Shown: piece after piece, positions 19,414 through 30,727 of the stretch
Layout: the number at the start of each line of letters is the position of its first letter
Numbering within the stretch: the first letter of the stretch is position 1
From: Argyresthia goedartella
Lineage: Eukaryota > Arthropoda > Insecta > Lepidoptera > Argyresthiidae
Reading direction: 5' to 3'
NCBI GenBank assembly: GCA_949825045.1
Contig: OX463824.1
Location: 32,148,001 to 32,212,000, forward strand
Length of the DNA: 64,000 nt
The notes under the pieces: model-generated
The model's database searches: none
Told to the model about the DNA's origin: nothing
What the model saw: only the letters and a program-made list of their open reading frames with translations
Position numbers and translations under genes: made by a program

Positions 19414-20629
19414 TAATGTATATGCGGTGCCCGCGCCACTATATATGCAGTGACCACGCTAATGTATATGCAGTTCCCGCGCTAATGTATATAATAATCA
19501 GGTACAATCTGTCAAAACCATCCCAATAGTCATCTCATCCACAGGAGTCATCCCATACACATTACACACTAGTCTCATAACACTAAATATACCCAGATCC
19601 ACACACATACTTCTTCAAAAAGCAACAATACTAAATACATGTAGAATTGTACGGAAATTCATGGGCAAGGACCGTGATCTTTAGTAGATAAGCACCTGGC
19701 GTAAGCCCGTGTATCAGAACCTCTTTATTACAAGAGTGAAATGAAAAATTCATAAAAATATAATAATAATAATAATAATAATAATCGTTTATTGCAGGCA
19801 TAAAAGCCCATAGAATAAATAACACATTATGTCAACAATAAACATATACATTATATTCAGTGCCCGCGCTAATGTATATGCCGTGACCGCGCTAATGAAT
19901 ATGCCGTGCCCGCGCTAATGTATATGCAGCGCCCGCGCTTATGTACATGCAGCGCCCGTGCTAATGTATATGCTGCGCCCGCGCTTATGTACATGCAGCG
20001 ACATGTCGTGCCCGCGCTAATGTATATGCAGCGCCCGCGCTTATGTACATGCAGCGCCCGTGCTAATGTATATGCTGCGCCCGCGCTTATGTACATGCAG
20101 CGACATGTCGTGCCCGCGCTAATGTATATGCTGCGCCCGCGCTTGTGTACATGCAGCGCCCGCGCTGATGTATATGGAGTGCCCGCGCTAATGTATATGC
20201 AGCGCCCGCGCTGATGTATATGCAGCGCCCGCGCTAATGTATATGCAGTGCCCGCGCTAATGTATATGCCGTGCCCGCGCTAATGTATATGCAGCGCCCG
20301 CGCTGATGTATATGGAGTGCCCGCGCTAATGTATATGTCGTGCCCGCGCTAATGTATATGCAGTGCCCGCGCTAGTGTATATGCCGTGCCCGCGCTAATG
20401 AATATGCCGTGCCCGCGCTAATGTATATGCAGCGCCCGCGCTTATGTACATGCAGCGCCCGCGCTGATGTATATGGAGTGCCCGCGCTAATGTATATGCA
20501 GCGCCCGGGCTTATGTACATGCAGCGCCCGAGCTGATGTATATGGAGTGCCCGCGCTAATGTATATGCAGCGCCCGGGCTTATGTACATGCAGCGCCCGA
20601 GCTGATGTATATGGAGTGCCCGCGCTAAT
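19414..20629. repeat. 23-bp GC/AT-alternating minisatellite, split by an insertion
   Basis: Tandem 23-bp units of the form GCGCCCGCGCTAATGTATATG plus CA, from 19414 to about 19492 and again 19857 to 20629 (over 30 units). Variant units (TTATGTACATG, TGATGTATATGGAG) are arranged in blocks that themselves repeat, for example the stretch with CAGCGACATGTCGTG at about 19997 and 20100. The open frames over this array on both strands are by-products of the repeat. Confidence 0.9.
19493..19856 (-). mobile_element. insertion in the minisatellite with a minus-strand retroelement tail
   Basis: Interrupts the 23-bp array. On the minus strand it contains TGCCTGCAATAAACG followed by (ATT)n at about 19760-19786, the form of a lepidopteran LINE or SINE 3' end. 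No coding content is recognised. Confidence 0.5.
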
Positions 20630-21663
20630 TTTTCCAGATTGCAGGTCGTTTACTGCCAAATGGATCTCCTTGTCTATTTCTACAGATTCGTAAATAGTGT
20701 GTCATCAAACTGTTATCAAAGTTTTCGGATAAGGAAAAAATAATATTTTGCCGCAATGTTACGCAAATAAAGTTTCTTATTCCGTATTCGCGCGAATAAA
20801 GCATATTTGATAAGCATTCGCCAATGGCCTAATGCTTCTGAAATAAAATAGTGTCTGTGGGCTACCTCCCACCAGTTGTTGTCTTGGTACCTCAATTCGT
20901 CACTCTAGCGCTTCATGGGTCGACCACGTCCCCTATAATGAGCGAACGAAATACGGAAACATACAGGTGACTTTTATATTTATTATTATTATATTTTTTA
21001 ATAACTGGTACTACTTTTTTTGCTAAAAATGGGCCTTGGCTTGGAGTTCACAACGTATTTTTCCTCATAGTTTCCGGTCAGAAAACTGTTTGTCCATCAT
21101 TTTAGAAGCACCTAACTAAAGACTGTCGTCCTCCTACTCAGCCTTACGCCTCAGATTAACAAAACTCTTTGGATAGGCAACTCTTTGCATCGCGCAAGGA
21201 CAAACATAAGATCCACTACCAGTGCCATGTAGTGATAGAAGGGTAAAGTTCCTGCACAAAATATTATTTTATTATTCGACATTACTTGAGTTTTTCCTAA
21301 TTTTGTATTAGCCAACTCCAAGCTGAGGCTAATCAATCAAAATAGGAAATATACAAACCGGTCAAGATATTTTCGAGTTTTAGTGAGCATAACACATAGG
21401 GAGTCATTCATTTAAATATATTCTGGAATGCGCTGCAGCTGCACCTCACCAGCTGGGCGCCTCAGAAACTAAAAACTCTGTGGATCGCGGAGCTGTCACA
21501 CATAAGTCTCGCTACCCTAGAGTAAGAAGCAAAGAGTTTCGTTTATCTGACTCCGTTTCCAACGCCATCTTTCCGCAGTTTCTTTGCGTTTTGCCTAATT
21601 ATGTTATTACTTTATTCTCCTCCGGACAGAGGAGAATAAAACATAATTCACCAAGTGAAAAAC
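20630..21663. other. intergenic, no gene seen
   Basis: Nothing recognisable. Short frames such as 21151-21336 and 21480-21737 have no domain content. Confidence 0.5.
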
Positions 21664-21996
21664 TTAAAAAAACCGACTTCAAGTTCAAGCCCTATTTCTC
21701 CCTCCCTGGTCGGTACGAATGCAGTCTGTGTACATGAAAAGTCCTCATCAAAACTTTTGCTTCACGGAACCACAAACCAAAACGTCATCTGTATATTATT
21801 TTTTTGTTTTTGTTTATTTTTTCAAAAAGCACTGACATAATCTTAATAAAAATTGTATGGGACCAACTCTGAAGTACGACCCATCAATCAAAATAAGAAT
21901 CATCAAAATCGGTGCATATTTGACGGAGTAATCGCGTAACAAAAATAAAAAAAAAAGAATTGAGAACCTCTCCCTTTTTTAAAGTCGGTTGAAAAT
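21664..21996. repeat. AAACCGACTTC dispersed repeat
   Basis: AAAAAAACCGACTTCAA near the left edge is matched in inverse by TTTTTAAAGTCGGTTGAAAA near the right edge. The interior holds the minus-strand order GAACC/TCTCAATTC, ATTACTCCG and ACCGATTTTGATGATTC that I know from a repeat very common in Lepidoptera. Non-coding. Confidence 0.6.
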
Positions 21997-22519
21997 AGGG
22001 ACCATATAAACCAGTCGGGCCATTTTCGAGTGTAAATTTTCGCTACTAACGCCCAGCGTTTAATGTTTATAAATAGAGAATGAGAAGTAAAAGATAGGAC
22101 AAAGTACACAGTAGTACGACTACTCATTATGTAGCAAGCTACTTGAGGCGTCGGGTGTCGAGCTAATGACGACTATTTCTCACGTGATACTTATCTAAAT
22201 ATCCTGCCGTTGTGAGGGCTTATTCACAAACGGGAAGTATAAGGTGTACTATCTTCATATTATTTTCTGAAGAAGAAATTGTTATTATCTTAATAAGCCC
22301 AATAAATATGTCTTCTGTTGGTAAAAGGGCTCTCTCCCCCTCTTCCACTCTATCCGATCCTGAGTGGTCTCCCTCCATTCCTTATCCCAGAGACTCAATT
22401 CATCACTTTTCCTGGTTTGGTCACGCTAGGAGCTCTGAAGTATAAATACGTTATTAATGAAGAATTAATTGCAAATTACGAACTGTGTAGTAGAATAATG
22501 GGTAAATTCATATTTTTCC
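21997..22519. other. intergenic, no gene seen
   Basis: No coding or structured feature that I can support. Confidence 0.45.
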
Positions 22520-22870
22520 TTATTGTCCGTCCGTAAGACTGTCTGTTTGACGAGACCTTTTTTTGTCAAGAACGTGTGGGCGGTATCAAGTTGAAATTAA
22601 TATCAATTACGCACGATCCCTTGGAGAGTCAACACAATCAAAAGAAACTGTCGTTTATACTCGTACGGTAATCAAAACCTTTATGGTGCTGTCCGTTGAC
22701 CTGGAATCAAGAAATTAGGCTCGAAGCAAGGTCTTATAGCACATGCAAAGGGAAAAATCCTAAAACCGCTAATTTGAAGTTCTTTTACAAAAAAAAATAC
22801 GTTTTGTGCGGAACCCTCCTCGGTACGTGACAATGACTCGTACTTGACTGTTTTTTTAAAACATAATGAC
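22520..22870 (+). repeat. AGGGTTCCGTAC-family repeat, decayed
   Basis: Ordered family landmarks: TTGTCCGTCCGTAAGACTGT at the left, GGTCTTATAGCACATGCAAA and GGGAAAAATCCTAAAACCG in the middle, and GCGGAACCCTCCTCGGTACG with CGTACTTGACTGTTTTTTT at the right. More diverged than 6165-6357. Confidence 0.55.
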
Positions 22871-23099
22871 ACGTCTTTCCCATATGGAATGGCGAATGCA
22901 CGTCATGCCCATGATTAGCCACTAATTCGATAATCATTTTTGCGTAACTAGGGGGCTTCTACGGAGATCCACGTAACGCTGATTATTGTTGGCCTCGCAT
23001 GCCGTCTTTAGGGGTATTGGCGCATGGGTACAAGAGAGATGCATGCATGGGCGAGAGAGAAAGAGGTGACAGCTGGTTCAGAGTCCAAGAAACCATGAG

Positions 23100-23165
23100 G
23101 AAAAGATTCAATTCCCGGGATCCGAACCAGCATCACCCGTGGTAACTAGACCACGGACTCCCTAG
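23100..23165 (-). repeat. tRNA-like fragment (SINE-head type)
   Basis: Minus strand: GTCCGTGGTCTAGTTACCAC, then GGTTCGGATCCC as a B box. No proper acceptor stem; probably a relic of a tRNA-derived SINE. The flanks 22871-23099 and 23166-23631 show no gene. Confidence 0.4.
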
Positions 23166-23631
23166 AAAAGAAATCTACCGAAAACACAGCTTTATGTCAC
23201 GTCAAGAAAACGCAATTTTCTGAAGCTGGTAATAATGACGCCGCGCCCAGCGAATAAACGCCTCAACTCCGTTTTCTCCACATTAAACTCTTGTTTATCT
23301 CAAGGAGACTCAACCGCGGCGTGGAGTTATTTTAGTTATTCGCAAAAACACCAGCGCTTTAAACAATTTTGCAGTGAAGTCGCATTGCAGTGGATAATGG
23401 TTGCGGGGTGCGAAATAAAATAGTAAGTTATATAGTACAGTAGCTGTTAGGTTAAGAAAAAACTCCAGGTATTTGATGTCGATACCTATGTATACGTATA
23501 TATGATTATTTTTCCCTTCGTGCGGCTCAAATGTGGAACCACTTGCCAGCTTCCATATGGGATAGTGAATCCCCAAACTCTTTGGGAGTAATATTGAAGG
23601 AAAACTACCTTTCTCAAGTTTATTATGTATG

Positions 23632-24011
23632 TTATCTACACATGTATCATATACCCTCTTAACTGAGTCCAAAAACCACACGTTACGACCAGCATAAAGA
23701 TAAACTTCTTGGTAAAAACTCATTTCTTATCTGAATATTGATACATTATCACCATAATGTACGAAAATTTGTCAAATTATCACATTCAAATTTCGAACGC
23801 CGACGCCCACCTGCATGCTGCCCTTAGTTTGTCTGTGAAGTTGGTACTACTGAACAACCTTAACAACTGCAGAACAATGATCAAAGCCACAATGCGGGTC
23901 GAACATGCGGTTCCTGAACACATCAAAGAGAGCTTATGATATGTGTGTAGATAAACTAGTGTATGTAACTGTACATGATTAGGCATTATGTAGCAGTCAA
24001 AGAAACTACTA
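23632..24011 (-). repeat. TATC repeat copy B
   Basis: Reads TTATCTACACATGTATCATA at the left and ends GAAACTACTA at 24011. It has one copy of the internal roughly 67-bp segment and lacks the CTCGAG stem: TGATTAGGCATTATGTAGCA is directly joined. Followed by ordinary LINE-tail sequence. Confidence 0.8.
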
Positions 24012-24119
24012 TTATATATGTAGGAATTTTTTATGTAGTTTATTGTTTTGATTATACTGTATGATGTTTAATGTATTTCTGTAACTATTCACGAGTATTG
24101 TATTTTTTTGTTAAGATTG

Positions 24120-24262
24120 CAAAACCCGCTTTATTTATCTACACATCCTCACGGGGTTGGCTGAAAGAGATTTCTTTTAGAAATGAGCCTGCCTTTGTAC
24201 ATTCGTTTTCAACATTTACACCTGTGATACAAATATTGAGTGCAATAAAGGTTTAATAGTAA
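24120..24262 (+). mobile_element. LINE 3' tail (CTGGAAGAGAT hairpin type)
   Basis: GGGTTGGCTGAAAGAGATTT, AAATGAGCCTGCCTTTGTAC and GAGTGCAATAAAGG, in the order of the tail at 61095-61205. It ends in a (TAATAG)n-like run. The coding part is absent. Confidence 0.65.
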
Positions 24263-24265
24263 TAG

Positions 24266-24345
24266 TAATATAAGTTGCTGTTTCTGGTTCCCACACAGGG
24301 TGTAGTGTGGCGCCAGAATGTGTGTACTGTAAAGTTCGATATTTG
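24266..24345 (+). mobile_element. SINE family A, 3' fragment
   Basis: GCTGTTTCTGGTTCCCACAC and TAGTGTGGCGCCAGAATG match the SINE body; the tRNA-like head is missing. Confidence 0.6.
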
Positions 24346-25335
24346 TCTATGCGATTATATTGTATACGGGCCTCTTTAGAGTGGGTGTTCACTTTGACAC
24401 TGTTACGTAATTTGTAAAAAAAAGAAAGAGGCTTGGATGTGAAAAATCAATGTGGCACACTTCACCTTAGGCTTCGGCCAGCGACTGAGCTAAATTATAT
24501 AGTGAGGATTAGCGTAATGGCTATCGAGCCAGTTTGATCTTTTTTATACAAATTGTAACCATAATAAAAAAATAAAAGTTCAAATTCATATATAAAAGTC
24601 TTTATACCTTTATTCTAATATACCTAATCTGTAGGGCTAGCAAATTCAAGTGTAGGCCGTGGTAGGTAGTGCTCAAGATCACCACAGTACCTATTTGTGC
24701 CTGTATATGAATGTTTAAAATCAATGGAATGACATATGTAGCTCTAGATTGGTGTTTTAGCTGTTTTAAAAATAGAAATCGTTCTATCTTTCGGATTTTA
24801 GGCAGCGGGCGGTTTTGTTTCTTTCTTCATAATTAACTATACAATCAAAATTTAATCATAAATAATAATCAAAGGTACATTATTAAATAAATCTCACCAT
24901 GACAATGATATTTGGCGCGGTCTGTTTACAACTCAAGCTACGTTTCAATTCGTGCTGATGTGTCTTCCCCCTTTTTTTCCGATGCGTAAATATGCACGGT
25001 GATCGATGCTCGAACATTCCATAGATTTATGTTAACACTTCTGGTTTATTGTCTTACCGCGGCAATCTTCTTTATCCAAATAGATTTATTTTATTGTGGA
25101 CTCGTAATCGTAAAAAGAATGAAGGATATTCTTATACATGCAAAGAATTGGTGATAGATTAGAGTGTATTAGGCAGCGTGTTATAAACGCTGATTATATA
25201 CAAATAAGCATATTTTTGATAGATATAGAAAAGTATTGAATGTCTAGCTAAAAGTAGATGTAATTTGCCACCTCGTACGGGAATCGTCTGACGCAATATT
25301 ATTATGTTAAGCAAATTGCAATTAATGTCTGCTTT
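24346..25335. other. intergenic, no gene seen
   Basis: AT-rich, no recognised element or convincing reading frame. Confidence 0.5.
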
Positions 25336-25520
25336 TAGGGTTCGTACCCGAAGGGTGCTACGAGGGACCCTATTATTAAAATTCCGCTGTCCGTCTCTCT
25401 GTCTGTCCGTCACCGGGCTCTTTAATGAAATTATTGAAATATTTCTGTTGCCATTACAGCAACAACTAATTAACTACACGAGATTTTATAAATTGAAGGG
25501 GACCCTATATAAGAGACGTA
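25336..25520 (+). repeat. AGGGTTCCGTAC-family repeat
   Basis: AGGGTTCGTACCCGAAGGGT, GGGACCCTATTATTAAAATT, CCGCTGTCCGTCTCTCTGTC and TTTCTGTTGCCATTACAGCA: the opposite orientation of the copy at 6165-6357. Confidence 0.65.
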
Positions 25521-25599
25521 TTTAAATTTTACCGCCCCTGCAAAATATCAAATCATCGTCATTATGTAATCGGTAATTTCGCGTCATCTATTAATCGTT

Positions 25600-25690
25600 T
25601 CGGTGGCGCAGTTGGTTTGACGTCGGATTCGCATGAAGAGTATGGGTGGTGCAAGGTTCAAAACCTAGTTTGGACATGAAGTTTTTGTTT
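25600..25690 (+). repeat. tRNA-like SINE-head fragment
   Basis: GGTGGCGCAGTTGGTTTGAC (A-box-like) and GGTTCAAAACC (B-box-like) about 45 bp apart, without a credible cloverleaf. Probably SINE-derived. Confidence 0.45.
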
Positions 25691-25733
25691 TATTAAAATT
25701 TTGTCGTTAAGTTTTGTAATTTCATAATGTGTT

Positions 25734-26230
25734 TTATCTACACACGTATCATAAACCCACTTTACTGCGTACAAAAACCGCACGTTATGATTAGCATAAT
25801 GTTAAACTACTTGGTAAAAACTCATTTCTTATCTGAAAAATTACACATTATGACCATAATGTGTAATTTTTCTACATATTATGACATTCAAATTTCGAAC
25901 GCCGACGCCCACCTGCGTGCCCTCCCTAGTTTGTCTGTGAAGTTGGTACTGACATTCAAATTTCGAACGCCGACGCCCGTCTGCGTGAAGTTGGTACTAC
26001 AGAACAAGCTAAACAATTGCAGAGCCACAATGCCGGTCAAACATGCGGTTCCTGAACACATCAAAGAGCGCTTATGATATGTGTGTAGATAAACTAGTGT
26101 ATGTAACTGTACATAATTAGGCATTAAAACTCTCGAGCGATATTATTATGAAACTCGCCTTTGGCTCGTTTCATAAACCCACTCTCGAGTTTTAAGGCCC
26201 TCCATTATGTAGCAGTCACATAAACTACTA
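25734..26230 (-). repeat. TATC repeat copy C, most complete minus-strand copy
   Basis: Begins TTATCTACACACGTATCATA and ends ACATAAACTACTA. It includes the central palindrome (ACACATTATGACCATAATGT), one and a half copies of the internal segment, the inner inverted partner TTATGATATGTGTGTAGATA at about 26070, and the full terminal stem-loop: TAGTGTATGTAACTGTACAT pairs loosely with CACATAAACTA, with an inner ATGAAAC/GTTTCAT hairpin. The non-coding structure suggests a non-autonomous element. Confidence 0.85.
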
Positions 26231-26239
26231 TAATGTACT

Positions 26240-26545
26240 TGTATTGTAATATTATTGCAAATCAATAGTTATTGTATTTATCTGTTTATTATTATTTGTT
26301 TATTTATATTTTATCTACTATTTCTTTTATTATATGTATTTTTATAGTAAGTATTATATTTTATTGGTATTTGGTATTTTATAATTGCAATAGAGCATCT
26401 TTTTCAGTTTTACGTATCCTATCCTGATAGGTTTGCTGGAAGAAATCTCTGTTGAGAGATAAGCTCGCCTTTCCCTCTTAATTTTGTGTATAATGTATTT
26501 TTGTAATATTCTGTGCAATAAAGAATTGTGAAATTGTGAAATTGT
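26240..26545 (+). mobile_element. LINE 3' tail (CTGGAAGAGAT hairpin type)
   Basis: GGTTTGCTGGAAGAAATCTC, GAGATAAGCTCGCCTTTCC and TGTGCAATAAAGAATTGTG match the tail of the LINE at 60367-61205. As with copy B, it directly follows a TATC repeat. Confidence 0.65.
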
Positions 26546-26589
26546 ACTACATAAAATAGGTATACAGATAACTTACAGTAGACCTAAAA

Positions 26590-26765
26590 GTTGTCTTGTA
26601 CGATGGTACGTAAAACCCTTCGTATGCCAGTCCGTTCCGTACTTTACCGATTTTTTCTTCTCAGTTACGTGTCAGTACATTGTGCAGGCACATGGCTTCT
26701 GTGTGGCCCAACACTAGGATACCCTGTGTAGTGGGATCCAGAAACAACGTGATCAGAAACTTTTG
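26590..26765. repeat. two short fragments: AGGGTTCCGTAC-family end and minus-strand SINE A body
   Basis: 26590-26656 has ACGTAAAACCCTTCGTATGC and TTTACCGATTTTTTC (repeat end). 26680-26760 reads on the minus strand as SINE A 3' body (CTAGTGTTGGGCCACACAGA). Downstream to 27234 no gene is seen. Confidence 0.45.
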
Positions 26766-27234
26766 ATCATCCAACACCCGAGCAATTCTCAGAGCAGAAC
26801 CTCGGCCACAACAGGTCATCGAAGTTAAAGAAAGCCTTCTCTTTTCTACCACATCATCCAATAATAAAACAAAAGAGAAGAAAATAGTAAAACACATCTA
26901 TATAGGGATAAGATAAGGGCTAATACTGATCTTCTCTAAGGGTTGTCAGTTGTCACACACTCCGTGTAATTCAATAAAAGAACTTCCATCTCGGCTCTCC
27001 GCTAGGGTTGTACAAAAAGCTCCGAAAGTGATTAATGACGTGGGAGCGGGAGCGAAGGTCGTCGGTACGACTAATTACTATGCTCACAACGAGTGACAAC
27101 CCTCGGCTGGAGGAGTAATCATTCTGGAGGTTTCCGTACCTCCATTCTGCAGCCTTATTGTGTATCTCTGACATCAAGCACAACACCAGTCTCATTGAAA
27201 AATATACAAATCAGATGATATCATATATATATAG

Positions 27235-27445
27235 GACGACCTCTGTGGTGCAGCGGTTATGTCTCTGCCTACCATGCGAGAGGTCCCGAGTTCGATCCCC
27301 AGCTGGGTTTAAAAAAATCCCAGGTTTTGGATATTTATATGTGTGTGACGTCGCTGTTTCTGGTTCCCACGACACAGGATATCCTAGTTTGGGGCCAGAA
27401 GCAATGTATGTGCCTGTCTGTCAATGTTTATTTTCATGTTTATAT
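27235..27445 (+). mobile_element. SINE family A, copy 2
   Basis: GACGACCTCTGTGGTGCAGC head, GAGTTCGATCCCC B box, then GTGTGACGTCGCTGTTTCTG and GGGCCAGAAGCAATGTATGT body. Nearly full length. Confidence 0.85.
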
Positions 27446-27450
27446 CACCG

Positions 27451-27796
27451 TAAGATTGTCAAAACTGTAAGTTCATTATCTAACGTATTTTTTCTCGTTA
27501 GTTTACAAACTATCGATAAATTGTAAACTGTACCGTACCGCTTACGATATGACGCGTTAGTTTATAATAAAACCTTTAAATTGTGTCCTGATTTAAACTT
27601 GAATTGCAAAGAAAATGCCAGGGCAAACAGTGCGGTAGCTTAGGTGAAGACTAGAGGGGACGAGCGCAGCGAAGCCCGCGAATAGTCTTCGTGTTAGGTT
27701 GACATGTAAGAACAAAATAAATGGAACTTCTAAACCCTTTGGGTCTGGTTAACAAATTTTCAATAGTTTACAAACTAACGGTTTTGACAATCTTTT
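27451..27796. mobile_element. 346-bp inverted-repeat element
   Basis: TAAGATTGTCAAAAC (27451-27465) is matched by GTTTTGACAATCTTTTA (27781-27797), and a further CGTTAGTTTACAAACTAT arm is matched inside. The interior, about 27628-27715, carries GTGCGGTAGCTTAGGTGAAG and GAGCGCAGCGAAGCCC, shared with 12688-12924 and 31795-31875. MITE-like; it ends 11 bp before the mariner. Confidence 0.6.
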
Positions 27797-27807
27797 AGGT
27801 ATACATA

Positions 27808-29092
27808 GGGCGCACTGTAAGTTTCCGGAACTGGCCACTTACATAAACAATATTAAAAAAATTATTGCAACATTTGAAAATAGAACTCTTTGGCTGTAGA
27901 ATGCAGTTTGTTTCATCTGACTGCCTTTTGTTTTTACCTTGTGGCGCCATTTAAAAAATTGTGTATCTGGACCATCAACATGGATTTAACTCGGGAAAAT
28001 TTTCGTAGTATGATTTTCTACGATTTTAAGTGTAATTTGACAGCTCAACAGAGCATCGCTCGGCTTGAAACAGCTTTTGGCAATGAAGCACCATGCAAAA
28101 CAACTGTTTATAGCTGGTTTGCAGAATTCAAGCGTGGTCGTATCAATCTCAGTGACGAATCTCGCGATGGTCGGCCGTCCACCGCTGTGACCAACAAAAA
28201 CATCGATGCTGTGCGCCGTATGATTGAAACAGACAGGCATGTGACCTACCATGAAATTCGCGCATCCTTAGAAATAGGCATGAGTCAAATACAATTAATC
28301 CTACACAAACATTTGGGTGTGAGAAAGCTGTGCTCGCGGTGGATCCCACACAACTTAACCGAGGCTCAAAAAACGGACCGCGTCACTTGGTGCAGTGCCA
28401 TGCTTACCAGATTCAACGAAGGTGCGTCAAATTTGGTGTGGGACATAGTAACAGGTGACGAAACATGGATTTATTGCTACGATCCCAAAACAAAGCAGCA
28501 ATCGAGCGTATGGGTCTTTCAAGATGAGCCGAAAACAACCAAAGTGGCGCGCGTGAAAAGTGCATCTAAGCGGATGATTGCTTCTTTTTTTAATAAAACT
28601 GGACACGTGGCTACTGTTGCTTTAGAGAATTGTCGTACAGTGAATAGTGACTGGTACACGACCATTTGTTTGCCGGAAGTTATTGACGAACTCCGTAAAA
28701 ATAACCGTAAACGCCGTATCATCCTGCACCACGACAATGCTAGTTCTCACACGGCCAGACAGACAAACGACTTTTTGAAGGCGAAAAATGTAGAACTCAT
28801 GAGTCATCCTGCATACAGTCCCGACCTGGCACCTTGTGACTTTTTTCTGTTCCCAAAAATTAAGAACCAATTACGCGGTCAACAATTTTCATCACCAGAA
28901 GAGGCTGTCGAGGAGTATGAAAACACGTTTCAGAGGTCACCACAGAAGAGTGGCACAAAAGTTTTCAAAACTGGTTTCATCGAATGAAAAAGTGCATAGA
29001 CGCCAAGGGAGATTATTTTGAAAAACAATAAATTAATTTTGTACCTTTAATAGTATTTTTTCATATTCATTCCGGAAACTTACAGTGCGCCC
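27808..29092 (+). mobile_element. mariner DNA transposon, 1285 bp
   Basis: The terminal inverted repeats start GGGCGCACTGTAAGTTTCCG and are matched in inverse at about 29070-29092. The length is usual for mariner. The left flank is TA; the right flank reads CA where the duplicated TA is expected, so one copy of the target site has probably mutated. It contains one transposase gene with a late frameshift. Confidence 0.9.
27980..29031 (+). pseudogene. mariner transposase (DD34D), C-terminal frameshift
   Basis: A cut-and-paste transposase acting on the element ends. The N-terminal paired helix-turn-helix DNA-binding region covers about residues 1-110. The linker motif WIPHNL is followed by the catalytic core: first Asp in TGDETWIY, second in HHDNASSHTA, third in SPDLAPCDFF, with 34 residues between the second and third (DD34D, true mariner). 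I start at ATG 27980; the frame is open further upstream only without an ATG. After about residue 318 the frame runs to TGA at 28985-28987, while the homologous ending continues in a different frame to TAA at 29029-29031. A single-base change near 28930 explains this. All three catalytic residues precede the lesion, which removes roughly the last 30 residues. Confidence 0.87.
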
Positions 29093-30048
29093 CACGTATA
29101 CATAACAAGCGTATCATCTAAACATATTCAAAATTGGCGTTTTGTAGGATATTCGCGAACTTCAGGGCACAATTATTTGAGATAAAATTCCTTCATAAAT
29201 GGCAGTCACAGTCACAATTGCAATACCTTTCAAAGATATCGGTATAGGTGTTGGTGGTACAGAATTGAGCTACTGGAACATCCGTTCTGGAAAGATAGGT
29301 CCCGAGTTATAATTAAATTATAACATAATTGTAACGAAGTAATTGGTATGTTGCAATTACTTTGGCGGAGTGCCTGCCGCCGTAAGACAAAAAGACGTAA
29401 ATGAATTTTTATCTTTAATAAGTTTTATATAACCTTGGAATCAATAAAAAGGCGAATCTGCTGAACTAAGTGATATTTAGACATAAATACTAAACTTACC
29501 ATCAAAAGACGCATGTTGTTTTGCTAAAATGAAAGGATCGTTTTTATTGATAAAGGTCCAGGCAAAAAGGCACTATTACTGGTGGGAGTTGGCTAATGAT
29601 AAGCAAGAAGGTCGATTTGACATTTAAGCCTTTACTATGTAGTTGTATGCGCGATAAACTTTAAATATTATATTTTATCTGGACGCAACTGAAAATTCAC
29701 CGCCAAATTTCTGAACCTCTCAAGTAAGTAAGACGCATAAGGGGTGAAGAACTAGATCACGAGTGAAGGACAGGATAATGATAAGTATGAGAAGGAGTAG
29801 GGAAGATCAGATAACGAGGATGACTCTCAGAGCATGAAGGTAGGAAGATGAGGATAAGCATCAGGACCAGCATTATAATAATCCAACTCATGTAAGCCTA
29901 CCGCATTATTTCTCATATGGTTTATATAACTTACTATACCTACCTATATAAAGTTCAGATGTAGTGATATGCACTTAAAACACTATTTTATTGCTACTAT
30001 GTAATTATATTGTGCTAGGGTAATTATTCTATAGTATGGTTTGGTTTA
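29093..30048. other. intergenic, no gene seen
   Basis: No recognised element. Purine-rich GAAGG/AGGA text occurs around 29740-29860. Confidence 0.5.
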
Positions 30049-30130
30049 GCCCCGAAATAGGTTGACCTGTAATGGGGCTAAATTGTAATATTTATAAATA
30101 AATAAATAAATAAAATAAATAAATAAATAC
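30049..30130 (+). mobile_element. LINE 3' end with TAGCCCC hairpin and (TAAA)n tail
   Basis: TAGCCCC (30049) and GGGGCTA pair around a 20-bp loop, followed by ATTTATAAATAAATAAAT. The (TAAA)n end is the type seen in LINE-1 to LINE-3. No coding part is attached. Confidence 0.5.
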
Positions 30131-30224
30131 ATTTGAGTATCATGCTGGCTTTGTTTATGATAAGTGCGGATCAAGGTTGAACAAAAGTCAAAAAGATGTT
30201 GCCAAGAACCAGGAATTAAGAATT

Positions 30225-30300
30225 GATACAGGGTATCCTAGTGTGGGACCAGAAGCAATGTAAGGTAGTATGTGTCTGCTGTGTATAAATGTTACGTATC
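30225..30300 (+). mobile_element. SINE family A, 3' fragment
   Basis: ACAGGGTATCCTAGTGTGGG and ACCAGAAGCAATG only; no tRNA-like head. Confidence 0.55.
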
Positions 30301-30496
30301 AAATTAAGTAATTATACAAAAAAAAAGTATGAAGAATCCACTGCCCGGAGCCACAGAAGCAAAATATGAGGAGTAAGTTACGAAAATGAAAATCCAGTAA
30401 AAAGTTGGCAGATCATCGCCTGACTGGAATATAGAACTTCATCCTCATCTTATTCGACCAATACCAGACGCTCATGTGGAAATGCAGATATTTCTT

Positions 30497-30727
30497 GACG
30501 ACCTCTGTGGCGCAGCGGTTGTGGCTCTGCCTACCATGCGGGAGGCCCCGGGTTCGATCCCTGGCTGGGAGTAAAAAATAATATAACCCCAGGTCTTGGT
30601 TTTGGATGTTTATATGTGTGTGACGTCGCTGTTTCTGGTTCCCACGACACACTAGGCCCTACACTAGGATACCCTAGTGTAGAGCCAGAAGCAATGTATG
30701 TGTCTGTATGTAAATGTTTATGTTTAT
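30497..30727 (+). mobile_element. SINE family A, copy 3
   Basis: GACGACCTCTGTGGCGCAGC head with GGGTTCGATCCCTGG B box; body with a small internal duplication (two ACACTAGG(A)-type pieces near 30650-30670). Full length. Confidence 0.88.

Noticed and set aside
19869..20693. Open frames of 64-102 codons on both strands
   Set aside because: They only translate the 23-bp minisatellite; peptides are repeats of the unit.
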